From: CAZGYE01 sp964530165
GTDB taxonomy: Bacteria > Planctomycetota > Planctomycetia > Planctomycetales > Planctomycetaceae
NCBI GenBank assembly: GCA_964530165.1
Contig: CAZGYE010000244.1
Location: 1 to 9,175, forward strand
DNA: 9,175 nt
Direction: 5' to 3'
Positions 1-6,239 of the stretch are shown piece by piece. The translations under genes and the position numbers were made by a program. The stretch's first letter is position 1; each line of letters opens with the position of its first letter. Under the pieces are notes generated by a model. It saw only the letters and a program-made list of their open reading frames with translations. It was not told where the DNA came from and did not search any database.

Positions 1-2
1 GT

Positions 3-614
3 CATTCGAAATTCTCCCGCATAGACGTTATCCCCGCCGGGCCGAACCTCCAGCCGCTTGATCTCTCCGACCAGCGCGAGTGGGAGAAGGCCGATTTGCA
101 TCTCTCCCTTGTTGATCTCGTTGCCGACGTTCGCAAAGACTACGATTTTCTCCTCTTCGATTGCCCGACGAAATTGTCACTCACCGGCTTCGCTGCACTC
201 GCCGCGTCCGACTTCGCGATCGTCCCGCTGGAACCGGCCGACTGGGGTGCCCAAGGCGTCGTGCAGGTCACCGAAGCCGTCGAGTACGTCCGCAAGCATC
301 ACAATCCCCGACTGCAGCTACTCGGCTACGTGATCTCCCGATTCAAGCAGCGACGGAAGTACCACCAAATCTACTGCGAGAAGCTACGTGAGCATTTCGG
401 CAAGGACACCTTTGACACGGCCATCCCCGATCTGGCAGGCTATGAGCAAGCCGTCACGCATGCCATCCCCCCGAACCTCCGCCGGCCGACCAGTCGCGAA
501 GCCCACGCGGCCCGCAGATTCTTCGCTGAAGTCCAACAGCGGATCGCGCAGAGTAGCGGCGGCCGAAAAGGCCGCAACCAGCGCGTTCAGCACGCGAAAG
601 CCACTGCCGTTTGA
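3..614 (+). CDS. parA: ParA-family partition ATPase, 5' part missing
   Basis: This is the C-terminal 203 residues of a Walker-type ParA/Soj ATPase. Its start and P-loop lie before the window, and the frame is open from base 3. Family members bind DNA non-specifically in the ATP form and move ParB-bound plasmid copies apart. Visible marks are an early IDVIPAGPNLQPLDL segment like the strand after Switch I in ParA proteins, then DYDFLLFDCPTKLSL, the Walker B-type strand. Its usual DxPP reads DCPT here. A hydrophobic ASDFAIVPLEPADWGAQG segment follows, and then a C-terminal PTSREAHAARRFF helix. The last 20 or so residues after the QQRI helix are rich in Gly, Arg and Gln and look like a non-conserved tail. 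That tail is encoded in DNA shared with parB in another frame. The gene ends in TGA and is probably cotranscribed with parB. Family assignment is confident; whether it serves a plasmid or a chromosome rests on the neighbouring rep gene. Confidence 0.92.
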   Translation, partial: HSKFSRIDVIPAGPNLQPLDLSDQREWEKADLHLSLVDLVADVRKDYDFLLFDCPTKLSLTGFAALAASDFAIVPLEPADWGAQGVVQVTEAVEYVRKHHNPRLQLLGYVISRFKQRRKYHQIYCEKLREHFGKDTFDTAIPDLAGYEQAVTHAIPPNLRRPTSREAHAARRFFAEVQQRIAQSSGGRKGRNQRVQHAKATAV

Positions 615-1449
615 CGCGGCCCCAACTTCAACGGGACCTGCCGAAGAGGGACGCCGCCGGCTCAAGGGCGCCTTTCTCATTGCGACCGACCGCATTGTTC
701 CCGACCCCGACCAGCCGCGAAAGAAGATCAACCCGACGTACCTTGAGGAACTCACAGCATCCGTGAAGCGCCTTGGCATTCTGCAGCCGATCACTGTTCG
801 ATACATTGAATCCGAGAAGCGTTACCGCATCATCGCCGGTGAGTGCCGTTTCACCGCTGCAACCAAAGCCGGGCTCAAAGAAATCCCCTGCTGGGTGAAG
901 ACCCCCAAGGCCGAACACGTGCTTCTGGAGCAGATCGTGGAGAACTGGCAGCGGTCCAACTTGCAGCCGTTTGAGATTGCCGACTCGCTTGCCCAGCTCC
1001 AGGACGCAAACGGACTCACCCAACGGCAACTCGCGCGGGAGATCGGCAAATCCGAGGGTGAGGTGAGCAAACTCCTGGCACTCCTTGACCTCGACCCCGA
1101 AGTCCAAAAGATCGCCCGCGACGACACTGCGGGCCGCATTTCCAAACGCCACCTCTATCCCCTGCTGCAACTCGATCCGATTCAGCAGCAGAACGTCGTC
1201 CAATCCATTCTGGATCGTGATTTGACCGTCAACGACACCGAAAGGATTGTCGCGCGGTTTCTCCAGACGAAGGAGTCCCCTATCCGCCGCGGCGCCCCTG
1301 TCACCCGCCGCCGGTTCGTCGCCAAGTACGGATCGGTTCTGCTGATGTTCCGTAAGAAAGACGTCTCCGATGACGACTGTCTCGCGCTTCTCAAAGACGT
1401 CATCACGCAAATCAAAGAGCGAGCCGGCGATCCCGCTGATTTCTCCTGA
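442..1449 (+). CDS. parB: ParB-family partition protein (CTP-switch, DNA-binding)
   Basis: ParB proteins bind a parS centromere, load as CTP-dependent sliding clamps and stimulate ParA. With the ATG at 442 the product has 335 residues. A basic, low-complexity N-terminal arm of about 80 residues comes first. The ParB N-domain follows, with PDPDQPRKK near 87-95, LGILQPITVR at 111-120, and the nucleotide box GECRFTAA at 133-140, where most relatives read GERRxRA. Next is a ParB/KorB helix-turn-helix, TQRQLAREIGKSEGEVSKLL, at about 193-212, then a C-terminal region that probably dimerises. The start is uncertain. ATG 442 and ATG 460 are in frame, but both lie deep inside parA (173 or 155 bases of overlap). 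GTG 388 is further upstream, and the only later option I saw is a CTG at 604, where the overlap would be 11 bases. No clear Shine-Dalgarno decides between them. The gene ends in TGA, and the same frame then stays open as far as the rep gene. Confidence 0.88.
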   Translation: MSKPSRMPSPRTSAGRPVAKPTRPADSSLKSNSGSRRVAAAEKAATSAFSTRKPLPFDAAPTSTGPAEEGRRRLKGAFLIATDRIVPDPDQPRKKINPTYLEELTASVKRLGILQPITVRYIESEKRYRIIAGECRFTAATKAGLKEIPCWVKTPKAEHVLLEQIVENWQRSNLQPFEIADSLAQLQDANGLTQRQLAREIGKSEGEVSKLLALLDLDPEVQKIARDDTAGRISKRHLYPLLQLDPIQQQNVVQSILDRDLTVNDTERIVARFLQTKESPIRRGAPVTRRRFVAKYGSVLLMFRKKDVSDDDCLALLKDVITQIKERAGDPADFS

Positions 1450-1472
1450 TCCCGATCTGAATTCAGGCTGCC

Positions 1473-1494
1473 TTTTGGCTTAGACGAGCCGAAA
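1473..1494 (+). repeat. Hairpin just after parB
   Basis: The arms TTTTGGCT (1473-1480) and AGCCGAAA (1487-1494) form an 8-pair stem with one G-U pair and a 6-base loop. It starts 24 bases after the parB stop. No T-run follows, so it is at best a weak terminator. It may instead be an mRNA-processing or regulatory structure between parB and rep. Confidence 0.35.
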
Positions 1495-1504
1495 CCAGCA
1501 AGAC

Positions 1505-1517
1505 TTTCCCCGGGAAA
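1505..1517. promoter_or_regulatory. Short perfect palindrome, candidate operator or parS-like site
   Basis: TTTCCC and GGGAAA surround a single C, giving a 13-base palindrome between parB and the initiator gene. Palindromes of this size in the par-rep gap are often ParB or Rep binding sites. It does not match the classical chromosomal parS sequence, and only one copy was seen. Function is inferred from place and symmetry only. Confidence 0.3.
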
Positions 1518-1635
1518 ACTTTCTGGACGCTTTCCGCTTCCGCCTGCTCTTTGCCGCTTCTCTGTTCACTTTTCGTGCTCAGCCGGCGCTTGCCGAGAGT
1601 CGCTCACCACTGCCATACTTTCCCCTGCCTTTCCC

Positions 1636-3045
1636 GTGTCTCCACCTTCCCTCACCAACCGGCAGTCCCGCCAGACCGTCTCGAAGCGCCTCGGCAAAGC
1701 TCAGCTCTCTCTGGTCGAGCACGCTCTCTGCCCGCTCGATGCCAAGCTCACGCTGCAGCCCAGTTTTCTCTTCGAGACCGCCTACTTCTTCACCGACAAG
1801 AATCGCAACCGCAAGAAAGCGAAGGCGAAGGTCGGTGCGCTCGACGGCATGTCGCCGCATGACGAACTCTACCTCTGGGGACTGCTGTCTCTCGTCTTCT
1901 CGCAGCCGAAAGCCTCCGCGGATTTCTTTGCGACGCCCTACTACTGCCTGAGGAACCTTGGCCTCATCTCAGCTGACAAGAAAGGCGGCCGGGAGTTTCA
2001 ACTCTTCCGGGCCGCAATCAAGCGTCTCGCCGGCATCCGCTACCAAAATGACCGCTTTTACGATCCCATCCGCGGCGAGCACCGCGACGTCAGCTTTGGC
2101 TTCCTGAATTACAGCTTGCCGCTCGACCCGAAGTCCTCGCGGTCATGGCGCTTCGCATGGGATCCCATCTTCTTCGAACTCTGTCAGGCAACCGGTGGGG
2201 CGCTTTCTTTCGATTTGGATCTCTACCGGCAACTCGATCCTGCCGCCCGGAGACTTTACCTCTTCCTCAAGAAGGTCTTCTGGCGTCGCGACGTCTCCCC
2301 CGCTCTTGAGCTTCGGCATTTGGCTATCGATGTTTTGGGGTTCGCGCCGACGATGTCCCTCAAGCAACTCAAGTGGAAGCTCCTCCGCGTCATTTCCGAG
2401 CTTCTCGATTCCCGGCTGCTTCGCCTCCCGGATGAATTCACTGATCTAAAAGCTCTGATTGAAAGACATGCCAAGGGCGTCTTCCGCGTCCGACTCTACC
2501 GGGGAGACGCCTTTAACCAAACCACTTCCATGACTTCCTACGACATTTTCGATTCCCCCCTGTACGATCCGCTTCACTCGATCGGGTTTGACGACCGAAT
2601 GATCGCTCGCCTGATCGACCGCTACTCTCTCACACTCCTTGAGCAGTGGGCCGACATCACGCTGGCTGCTCTGGAACGCAAGGGGCAGAAGTTCTTCACC
2701 GAGAGTCCGCAGGCATACTTCATGGATTCGCTCAAAGCGGCTGCCGCCAGAAAACGCACGCCTCCTGACTGGTGGCGCGAGCTTCGAAGGCGCGAACGCG
2801 AAATGGAACGAAACCAGGAGGAACAAAAGCAACACGTCTTCTCCGATGAATCAGATGAAGTCTTCGAGCAGTACATCCAAAACCAAGCTCGCGACGTCTT
2901 CCAATCTGTTATGAAGAAACTTGTTTCTGATCTTCGGAGTGCCGGCCAGAGTGAACCGGAGGCCCGAACGAACGCCGAGCACATGGCCCGCATGCACTTG
3001 CGGAATCGATTCCGGAAAGAGCACCCTGAGTTTACCGGCTCCTGA
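1636..3045 (+). CDS. Plasmid replication initiator, RepA-like
   Basis: This 469-residue protein resembles the 'replication initiator protein A' group of plasmid Rep proteins, which bind iterons and open the origin. The recognisable core is at about residues 72-265: MSPHDELYLWGLLSLVF, then FQLFRAAIKRLAGIRY, a WRFAWDPIFFELC strand, LDLYRQLDPAARRLYLFLKKVF, and LKQLKWKLLRVISELLDSRLL. This fits two winged-helix modules in the usual order. The part after residue 300 is a separate C-terminal extension. It is helical and charged, with an RELRRREREMERNQEEQKQ stretch near 381-399 that may be a coiled coil. The GTG at 1636 is the first usable start after the parB stop, because the frame is open upstream but holds no ATG, GTG or TTG. 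No Shine-Dalgarno is evident, and a later start at ATG 1849 would keep the core. The terminator and iterons immediately downstream support the initiator role. Family call is by motif style, not alignment. Confidence 0.8.
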   Translation: MSPPSLTNRQSRQTVSKRLGKAQLSLVEHALCPLDAKLTLQPSFLFETAYFFTDKNRNRKKAKAKVGALDGMSPHDELYLWGLLSLVFSQPKASADFFATPYYCLRNLGLISADKKGGREFQLFRAAIKRLAGIRYQNDRFYDPIRGEHRDVSFGFLNYSLPLDPKSSRSWRFAWDPIFFELCQATGGALSFDLDLYRQLDPAARRLYLFLKKVFWRRDVSPALELRHLAIDVLGFAPTMSLKQLKWKLLRVISELLDSRLLRLPDEFTDLKALIERHAKGVFRVRLYRGDAFNQTTSMTSYDIFDSPLYDPLHSIGFDDRMIARLIDRYSLTLLEQWADITLAALERKGQKFFTESPQAYFMDSLKAAAARKRTPPDWWRELRRREREMERNQEEQKQHVFSDESDEVFEQYIQNQARDVFQSVMKKLVSDLRSAGQSEPEARTNAEHMARMHLRNRFRKEHPEFTGS

Positions 3046-3099
3046 TTTTCATGTTGGCTCACATGGACTTCCTTCTGTTTTTAGTTCTTTTTCAAGCAT

Positions 3100-3129
3100 C
3101 GACGGACGAAGTCCGTCGTTCTTTTGTTT
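3100..3129 (+). terminator. Rho-independent terminator of the rep transcript
   Basis: The stem CGACGGAC (3100-3107) pairs perfectly with GTCCGTCG (3111-3118) around a GAA loop, and is followed by TTCTTTTGTTTC. It lies 55 bases after the rep stop on the same strand, which is where the par-rep transcript should end. It should also keep transcription out of the origin. Confidence 0.8.
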
Positions 3130-3160
3130 CAATTACTTTTGTAACAATACTTTTGGCGTA
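3119..3160. other. AT-rich stretch beside the iterons, possible unwinding element
   Basis: This is the most AT-rich part of the gap and lies about 70 bases before the first iteron. It holds an imperfect direct repeat: CAATTACTTTTG at 3130-3141 and CAATACTTTTG at 3145-3155. Iteron origins usually have such an AT-rich, repeat-bearing unwinding element on one side. Part of it doubles as the T-rich tail of the terminator. No DnaA box close to TTATCCACA was found here. Confidence 0.4.
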
Positions 3161-3229
3161 GGGGTCGCATTGCTCTGATCTCCAACGTACCTCTGGATTT
3201 CTCGGTCTAATCAATCAATCGCCTCCACG

Positions 3230-3322
3230 AAAAGGTCACGGCAAGTCCACCAATTGCCTTTCAAAAGGTCACGGCAAGTCCACCAATTGCCGTGAAAAAA
3301 GGTCACGGCAAGTCCACCATTG
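3230..3322 (+). repeat. Three direct iterons, probable Rep-binding sites of the origin
   Basis: Three copies share 23 identical bases beginning AAAAGGTCACGGCAAGTCC, at 3230-3252, 3263-3285 and 3297-3319. Copies 1 and 2 agree further, through 29 bases (to 3258 and 3291). Copy 3 has lost one A and diverges after its TTG. Start-to-start spacing is 33 and 34 bases, close to three helical turns, so a protein would meet all copies on one DNA face. Inside each unit GGCAA and TTGCC form a short inverted pair. A reversed GTGACC at 3333-3338 faces the GGTCAC of copy 3. With an initiator gene just upstream, this is best read as the Rep-binding array of the replication origin, which may also control copy number. 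Confidence 0.85.
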
Positions 3323-3432
3323 TGGTCGTGTGGTGACCCAGCATTCGCATCCGCGTTGACCCCAGCGCTGCCCCCGTCATTCAACCTGGGGCAAGCGCTG
3401 ATCCGCCGGCGATCGGGAGATCGACCTGACGG

Positions 3433-3609
3433 GCTTGGCGAAGCCAAGCACCCCTCTTATCGAGGGGACACCACTCGCGAAATGGAATTCGCGAGCACCC
3501 CGCTTCCGACACGCCGACGACCGACGCCGATCGGGCGGCTCCACCGGGGTGCTCGCGTCTTCTTGAAGACGCTCGTGGTGTCCCACACTCCGCTCCGCCG
3601 ACAGCGGAG
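3433..3609. repeat. Cluster of nested hairpins and long inverted repeats
   Basis: Simple hairpins are GCTTGGC-GAA-GCCAAGC (3433-3449), CCCCTC-TTATC-GAGGGG (3451-3467), CTCGCGAA-ATGGAA-TTCGCGAG (3474-3495), GCGTCTT-CTTG-AAGACGC (3555-3572) and CTCCGCT with AGCGGAG around 8 bases (3588-3609). Two longer dyads span them: GGGACACCAC (3465-3474) with GTGGTGTCCC (3575-3584), and the perfect 13-base arms 3490-3502 with 3545-3557. The long dyads share bases with the short hairpins, so the forms compete with each other. The block could fold as a cruciform, a structured RNA, or a priming site on single-stranded DNA. Its proximity to the iterons and the primase gene favours a replication role, which is inference. 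Confidence 0.65.
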
Positions 3610-3664
3610 AACGGGCCGCAGAGCGGGGACGCGACCCGCCGGCTACCGCCGTCGGAAACACAGG

Positions 3665-3682
3665 CGGCGTCGGGAGACGCCG
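3665..3682. repeat. GC-rich hairpin between origin and primase gene
   Basis: CGGCGTC and GACGCCG form a 7-pair stem around GGGA. Outside it GGAAAC (3654-3659) can pair with GTTTCC (3682-3687) in an alternative longer structure. It lies about 115 bases past the primase stop in the primase direction, but no T-run follows on that strand, so a terminator role is weakly supported. Confidence 0.4.
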
Positions 3683-3795
3683 TTTCCCGCGCGCGACATC
3701 TTCATCGCAGTTGCCCCTTCCCGTGCGCCGTGCGGTCACTGCTGGCTTCGACGAAATGCCTCAAAAGAGGAATGGAATTCGCACCGCCGCCCATC

Positions 3796-5004
3796 TTACG
3801 CATTCTCACGCGGATCGCGCCGACTGCTGCAAAGCTCGCTCCATTCGTCAGCCGTCAGCGAATCGGGTTGCCGGTTGCGGAATTTGCCGCCGAGCACTCC
3901 GGAGGACCAACCGAGGCGTACCTGGCACCGTTCGGCAATCTTCCACAACGCCTCCTTCGCTCCGCGTTCTCCCTCGGTGTCCGCATCGAACATCAGCGTG
4001 ATCATCGCTCCGTCTTTGTCGCGTGACATCCGCACGAGTTTCTCCACCTGTTCGTCGGTGATCGTGTTGCTGCACACCGCGACCGACGCGATACTCAGTT
4101 TCTCCCACAGGGCGATCGTGTCGTTCGGGCCCTCGGTGACGACGATGCCGACCTGCTCCAACTGGTCGCCGTTTGCGTGCTCGAAGTAGCGGTCCTGTCC
4201 GAACAGTTCCAGGCCACGGTGGAACTTCGACGGGAACTGGAACTTGTTCGGCTCCCGCCCCCGCTTGCCTCCCGTCCGCCACTTCTCGTGCTTGCCCTCG
4301 AACTGCGGATCGCGTCCGAACCAGGCCAGCACCTTGCCGTCTTCGGAGATCATCGGATACACGAATTTGCCCCGCAGCATCCCACCCGCGTCGTGGGGCA
4401 GGTAGCCGCAGCGCCATCTTCGACAGGCCTCTTCGGTCAGATACGGCCGGGCCCGCATGTACGACGCGGCGTGGCGGTTCATGTTCTCGTCGGGCACGGT
4501 CAGGAACTTCTCGTCGTGATTGACCATCGCCCGCACACGTTCGTTGTCTGAATCACCCAACGGTATGTTTCGTCTCAGTTCCGGATCGGTCGCATTTGTG
4601 GTAGGCGCTGATTCCGCCGGCGACGGGCGATCTTCCGCGCGGTCTACGCCGCTGACCATGGCTCTCAGGTCCTTAGCGATCTCCAGGAATCGTCCTCCGC
4701 GGGGACGGCCGCCAGAGTGCTCACCGGGCTTCATCAGATCGCACAGGCCGATGAGGTTCCCGCCCTTGCCGCAGCCGTACTGGTGACAGCGCCACTTCTT
4801 GACCGGGCTCACTGCATCGATCGCGATGGCACGGTCGCCGGTCTCTTCCGTGTTGCCGCAGTTCAGGAAACAACGCGTGCGGATTTCTTTTCCGATGCGT
4901 TTCAGTTCGCCGGTCTCGATGCCATAGAACGCTACGGCCTGCTCGATGGTGATCTGCGGCATCAGCTCATCAACGTTTATAAAGCCCTGCTTTTCGTTGG
5001 CCAT
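3796..5004 (-). CDS. DnaG-type primase with zinc finger and TOPRIM domain
   Basis: This 402-residue protein should make RNA primers for replication of the element. Near the N-terminus, Cys45, Cys49, Cys73 and Cys78 (RCFLNC and WRCHQYGCGKGG) form a zinc-binding module like the CHC2 finger of DnaG, with Cys at the position where DnaG often has His. A loosely conserved linker follows, then a core with LRGKFVYPMISEDGKVLAWF at 210-229, typical of the DnaG region before TOPRIM. The TOPRIM domain shows VVTEGPNDTIAL with Glu291, and LMFDADTEGERG with Asp340 and Asp342, so the metal-binding residues are present. The helicase-binding C-terminal domain of cellular DnaG is absent, which fits a mobile-element primase. 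ATG 5004 is chosen because the longer upstream frame is Arg/Ser-rich and antisense to the neighbouring gene. No Shine-Dalgarno is seen. It is divergent from the Replic_Relax gene and ends in TAA. TOPRIM primase identity is confident; the exact subfamily is not. Confidence 0.85.
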   Translation of the reverse strand: MANEKQGFINVDELMPQITIEQAVAFYGIETGELKRIGKEIRTRCFLNCGNTEETGDRAIAIDAVSPVKKWRCHQYGCGKGGNLIGLCDLMKPGEHSGGRPRGGRFLEIAKDLRAMVSGVDRAEDRPSPAESAPTTNATDPELRRNIPLGDSDNERVRAMVNHDEKFLTVPDENMNRHAASYMRARPYLTEEACRRWRCGYLPHDAGGMLRGKFVYPMISEDGKVLAWFGRDPQFEGKHEKWRTGGKRGREPNKFQFPSKFHRGLELFGQDRYFEHANGDQLEQVGIVVTEGPNDTIALWEKLSIASVAVCSNTITDEQVEKLVRMSRDKDGAMITLMFDADTEGERGAKEALWKIAERCQVRLGWSSGVLGGKFRNRQPDSLTADEWSELCSSRRDPRENA

Positions 5005-5014
5005 GCAAGTCAAA

Positions 5015-5935
5015 ATGGAAGCGAAACAAAGGACGGAAGAGTACGCTGATCTCCGACGTATGGCAAGCAGTTCACCGCGTCGGCAGATCACTGAGCGAGA
5101 CATCTCTGTTTTCACGACCCTGGACCGCTGCCCGCTGACGGCCGAGCAGTTGCTTCGCGTCAGCAATTCCTTCGCACAACCATTTACAAGCCTCCGCCGT
5201 GTGCAGGAGCGTCTTCGCCAACTCACTTGCTCTCGCCTAATTCAGTCCTGGTGGTACACGAGTTCCACCGGCTGCCCGGTTCGATACCACAAGCTTTCGC
5301 CAGCGACTTACCGTTTGCTGCACGGACCGGATACACGGCCCCGCAGCAAGCAGATGTTCTCGGAGATCTCTCCCTCCCGGCACCGACACACGCAGGCTTT
5401 GGCTGACTTCATCGTGCACACAACGCTTGCCGCGAACTTCCGCGGCCTGCGGATACGGAACTTTCACGGCGAGGATCGACTTCGTGTCGACATCGGCGAG
5501 GAGTACTTCTTCCCGGATGCCAGCTTCCAACTCGTCTCGCCGGCCGATTACCGCTTCAACTTCTTTGTCGAAGTGGACTGCGGCACCGAGACAGTTTACT
5601 CCGACCGTCTCGACGTCGACCATTGGCAGCGAAAGCTCCACCGTTACATCCAGCTCCACCAGTCCGGCGGTCGACGCTTTCGGCTGCTGGTTGTCGCGGT
5701 CACGAGCGAGAAACGTCTGCAAAACATTCTCGATCTCGCCGGCAGGATGACGAAGGGCCTCGATTTTCGACTCGTCTACGGGACGTTGCTTGCAGATTAC
5801 CTGGCGACGGCCGACGCACTGTTCAAACCCTGCTTTCTGTCACCCGACAATCGCGAGGTGAGCCTTCTCACACATCTCGCCCGCCACGAGCAACCGCCGA
5901 AGCCCTTTCTGTTGGCAACACCGCTGCGCGCGTGA
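5015..5935 (+). CDS. Replic_Relax family (replication-relaxation) protein
   Basis: This 306-residue protein matches the architecture of the Replic_Relax family, linked to plasmid replication and relaxation in Gram-positive plasmids and common on mobile elements. A winged helix comes first: ITERDISVFTTLDRCPLTAE, then SLRRVQERLRQLTCSRLIQS, and YHKLSPATYRLL. An HRHTQALADFIVHTTL helix follows. Then comes a nuclease-like core, DIGEEYFFPDASFQLV and FNFFVEVDCGTETVYSDRL, followed by WQRKLHRYIQL. The PDA ... EVD ... K pattern recalls a PD-(D/E)xK fold; catalysis is unproven. Possible starts are ATG 5003 (overlapping the primase ATG on the other strand), ATG 5015 and ATG 5060; the conserved part begins after 5060, and no Shine-Dalgarno decides. 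It ends with tandem stops, TGA then TAA. With the primase it makes a divergent pair whose promoters must lie inside the opposite genes. Confidence 0.78.
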   Translation: MEAKQRTEEYADLRRMASSSPRRQITERDISVFTTLDRCPLTAEQLLRVSNSFAQPFTSLRRVQERLRQLTCSRLIQSWWYTSSTGCPVRYHKLSPATYRLLHGPDTRPRSKQMFSEISPSRHRHTQALADFIVHTTLAANFRGLRIRNFHGEDRLRVDIGEEYFFPDASFQLVSPADYRFNFFVEVDCGTETVYSDRLDVDHWQRKLHRYIQLHQSGGRRFRLLVVAVTSEKRLQNILDLAGRMTKGLDFRLVYGTLLADYLATADALFKPCFLSPDNREVSLLTHLARHEQPPKPFLLATPLRA

Positions 5936-6007
5936 TAAGCTCCGCCCCTGCTCGGCAGACCCGACTCTGAAAGGTGCGAGCCGGTGCAGCCGCGCTCCTC
6001 CTCCCGC

Positions 6008-6190
6008 TCAACGCGGGGCGAGCACTACCACAGAGTCCTTCACGGCCACGAACAGGCCCCGCCAACGAGACCAGACAAACTCGAAGGCGGGTGTTTTCTT
6101 GACGCCGGTTGTCTCGATCCCCGCAGGGATCGCCGGCGGCAAGCACGCCGTCGTGACGTGGGCAAAGCGGTAGCGATTGATTCGTGAATT
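6008..6190 (-). pseudogene. Possible gene remnant with coding-like third positions
   Basis: The gap 5936-6239 has no recognised gene. In one minus-strand frame, bases about 6190 to 6008 give a peptide ending RGLFVAVKDSVVVLAPR with a TGA stop. Its third codon positions are mostly G or C, clearly more so than the rest of the same frame up to 6358. The only ATG of that frame is at 6358, in a part with no such bias, so a normal start is lacking. It may be the 3' remnant of a lost gene or an unusual short gene. No family was recognised and chance is possible. Confidence 0.22.
6115..6132. repeat. Perfect hairpin in the gap before nurA
   Basis: CGATCCC and GGGATCG form a 7-pair stem around CGCA. 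No T-run follows on either strand. It lies inside the possible minus-strand remnant, and no role is evident. Confidence 0.35.
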
Positions 6191-6217
6191 GCCGCCGCCA
6201 CGGCTTCTTGGTACATT
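6189..6217 (+). promoter_or_regulatory. Possible sigma70-like promoter for the nurA-herA unit
   Basis: TTGCCG (6189-6194) and TACATT (6212-6217) are separated by exactly 17 bases and each match 4 of 6 consensus positions. They lie 22 bases before the 55-codon frame at 6240 and about 190 bases before nurA. Matches of this quality arise by chance, so this is only a candidate. Confidence 0.22.
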
Positions 6218-6239
6218 GGTTGATTGACGACATGGGAAA

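Larger units (their letters stand above)
3119..3795. other. Non-coding replication origin region (putative oriV)
   Basis: About 680 bases between the rep terminator and the end of the primase gene have no credible gene. The open frames here are Arg/Pro-rich, lack family motifs, and are disturbed by hairpins and repeats. In order the region holds an AT-rich stretch, three iterons, a palindrome-rich block (3433-3609), a GC-rich hairpin (3665-3682), and a final stretch with only a small CCTC-AAAA-GAGG hairpin (3759-3770). The sequence AATGGAATTCGC occurs twice, at 3481-3492 and 3771-3782. Iterons between an initiator gene and a primase gene make a replication origin the simplest reading. Control RNAs or a transfer origin cannot be excluded. 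Confidence 0.6.

Noticed and set aside
628..1410. A 260-codon minus-strand frame
   Set aside because: It is antisense to parB, whose plus-frame motifs are clear.
1450..1635. A parB-rep fusion by readthrough of the parB stop
   Set aside because: The frame is open across the gap, but the gap has no domain and TGA is a normal stop here; an open frame of 62 codons is likely in GC-rich DNA.
3230..3322. CRISPR array
   Set aside because: The gaps between copies are only 4-5 bases beyond the 29-base match, far too short for spacers, and no cas gene is present.
3211..3447. Minus-strand frame with a repeated GNWWTCRDL peptide
   Set aside because: The peptide repeat is only the translation of the iterons; spacing and place fit DNA binding sites.
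3320..4189. A 289-codon plus-strand frame across the origin and primase gene
   Set aside because: Product is Arg/Ser/Pro-rich, runs through the palindromes, and is antisense to the TOPRIM part of the primase.
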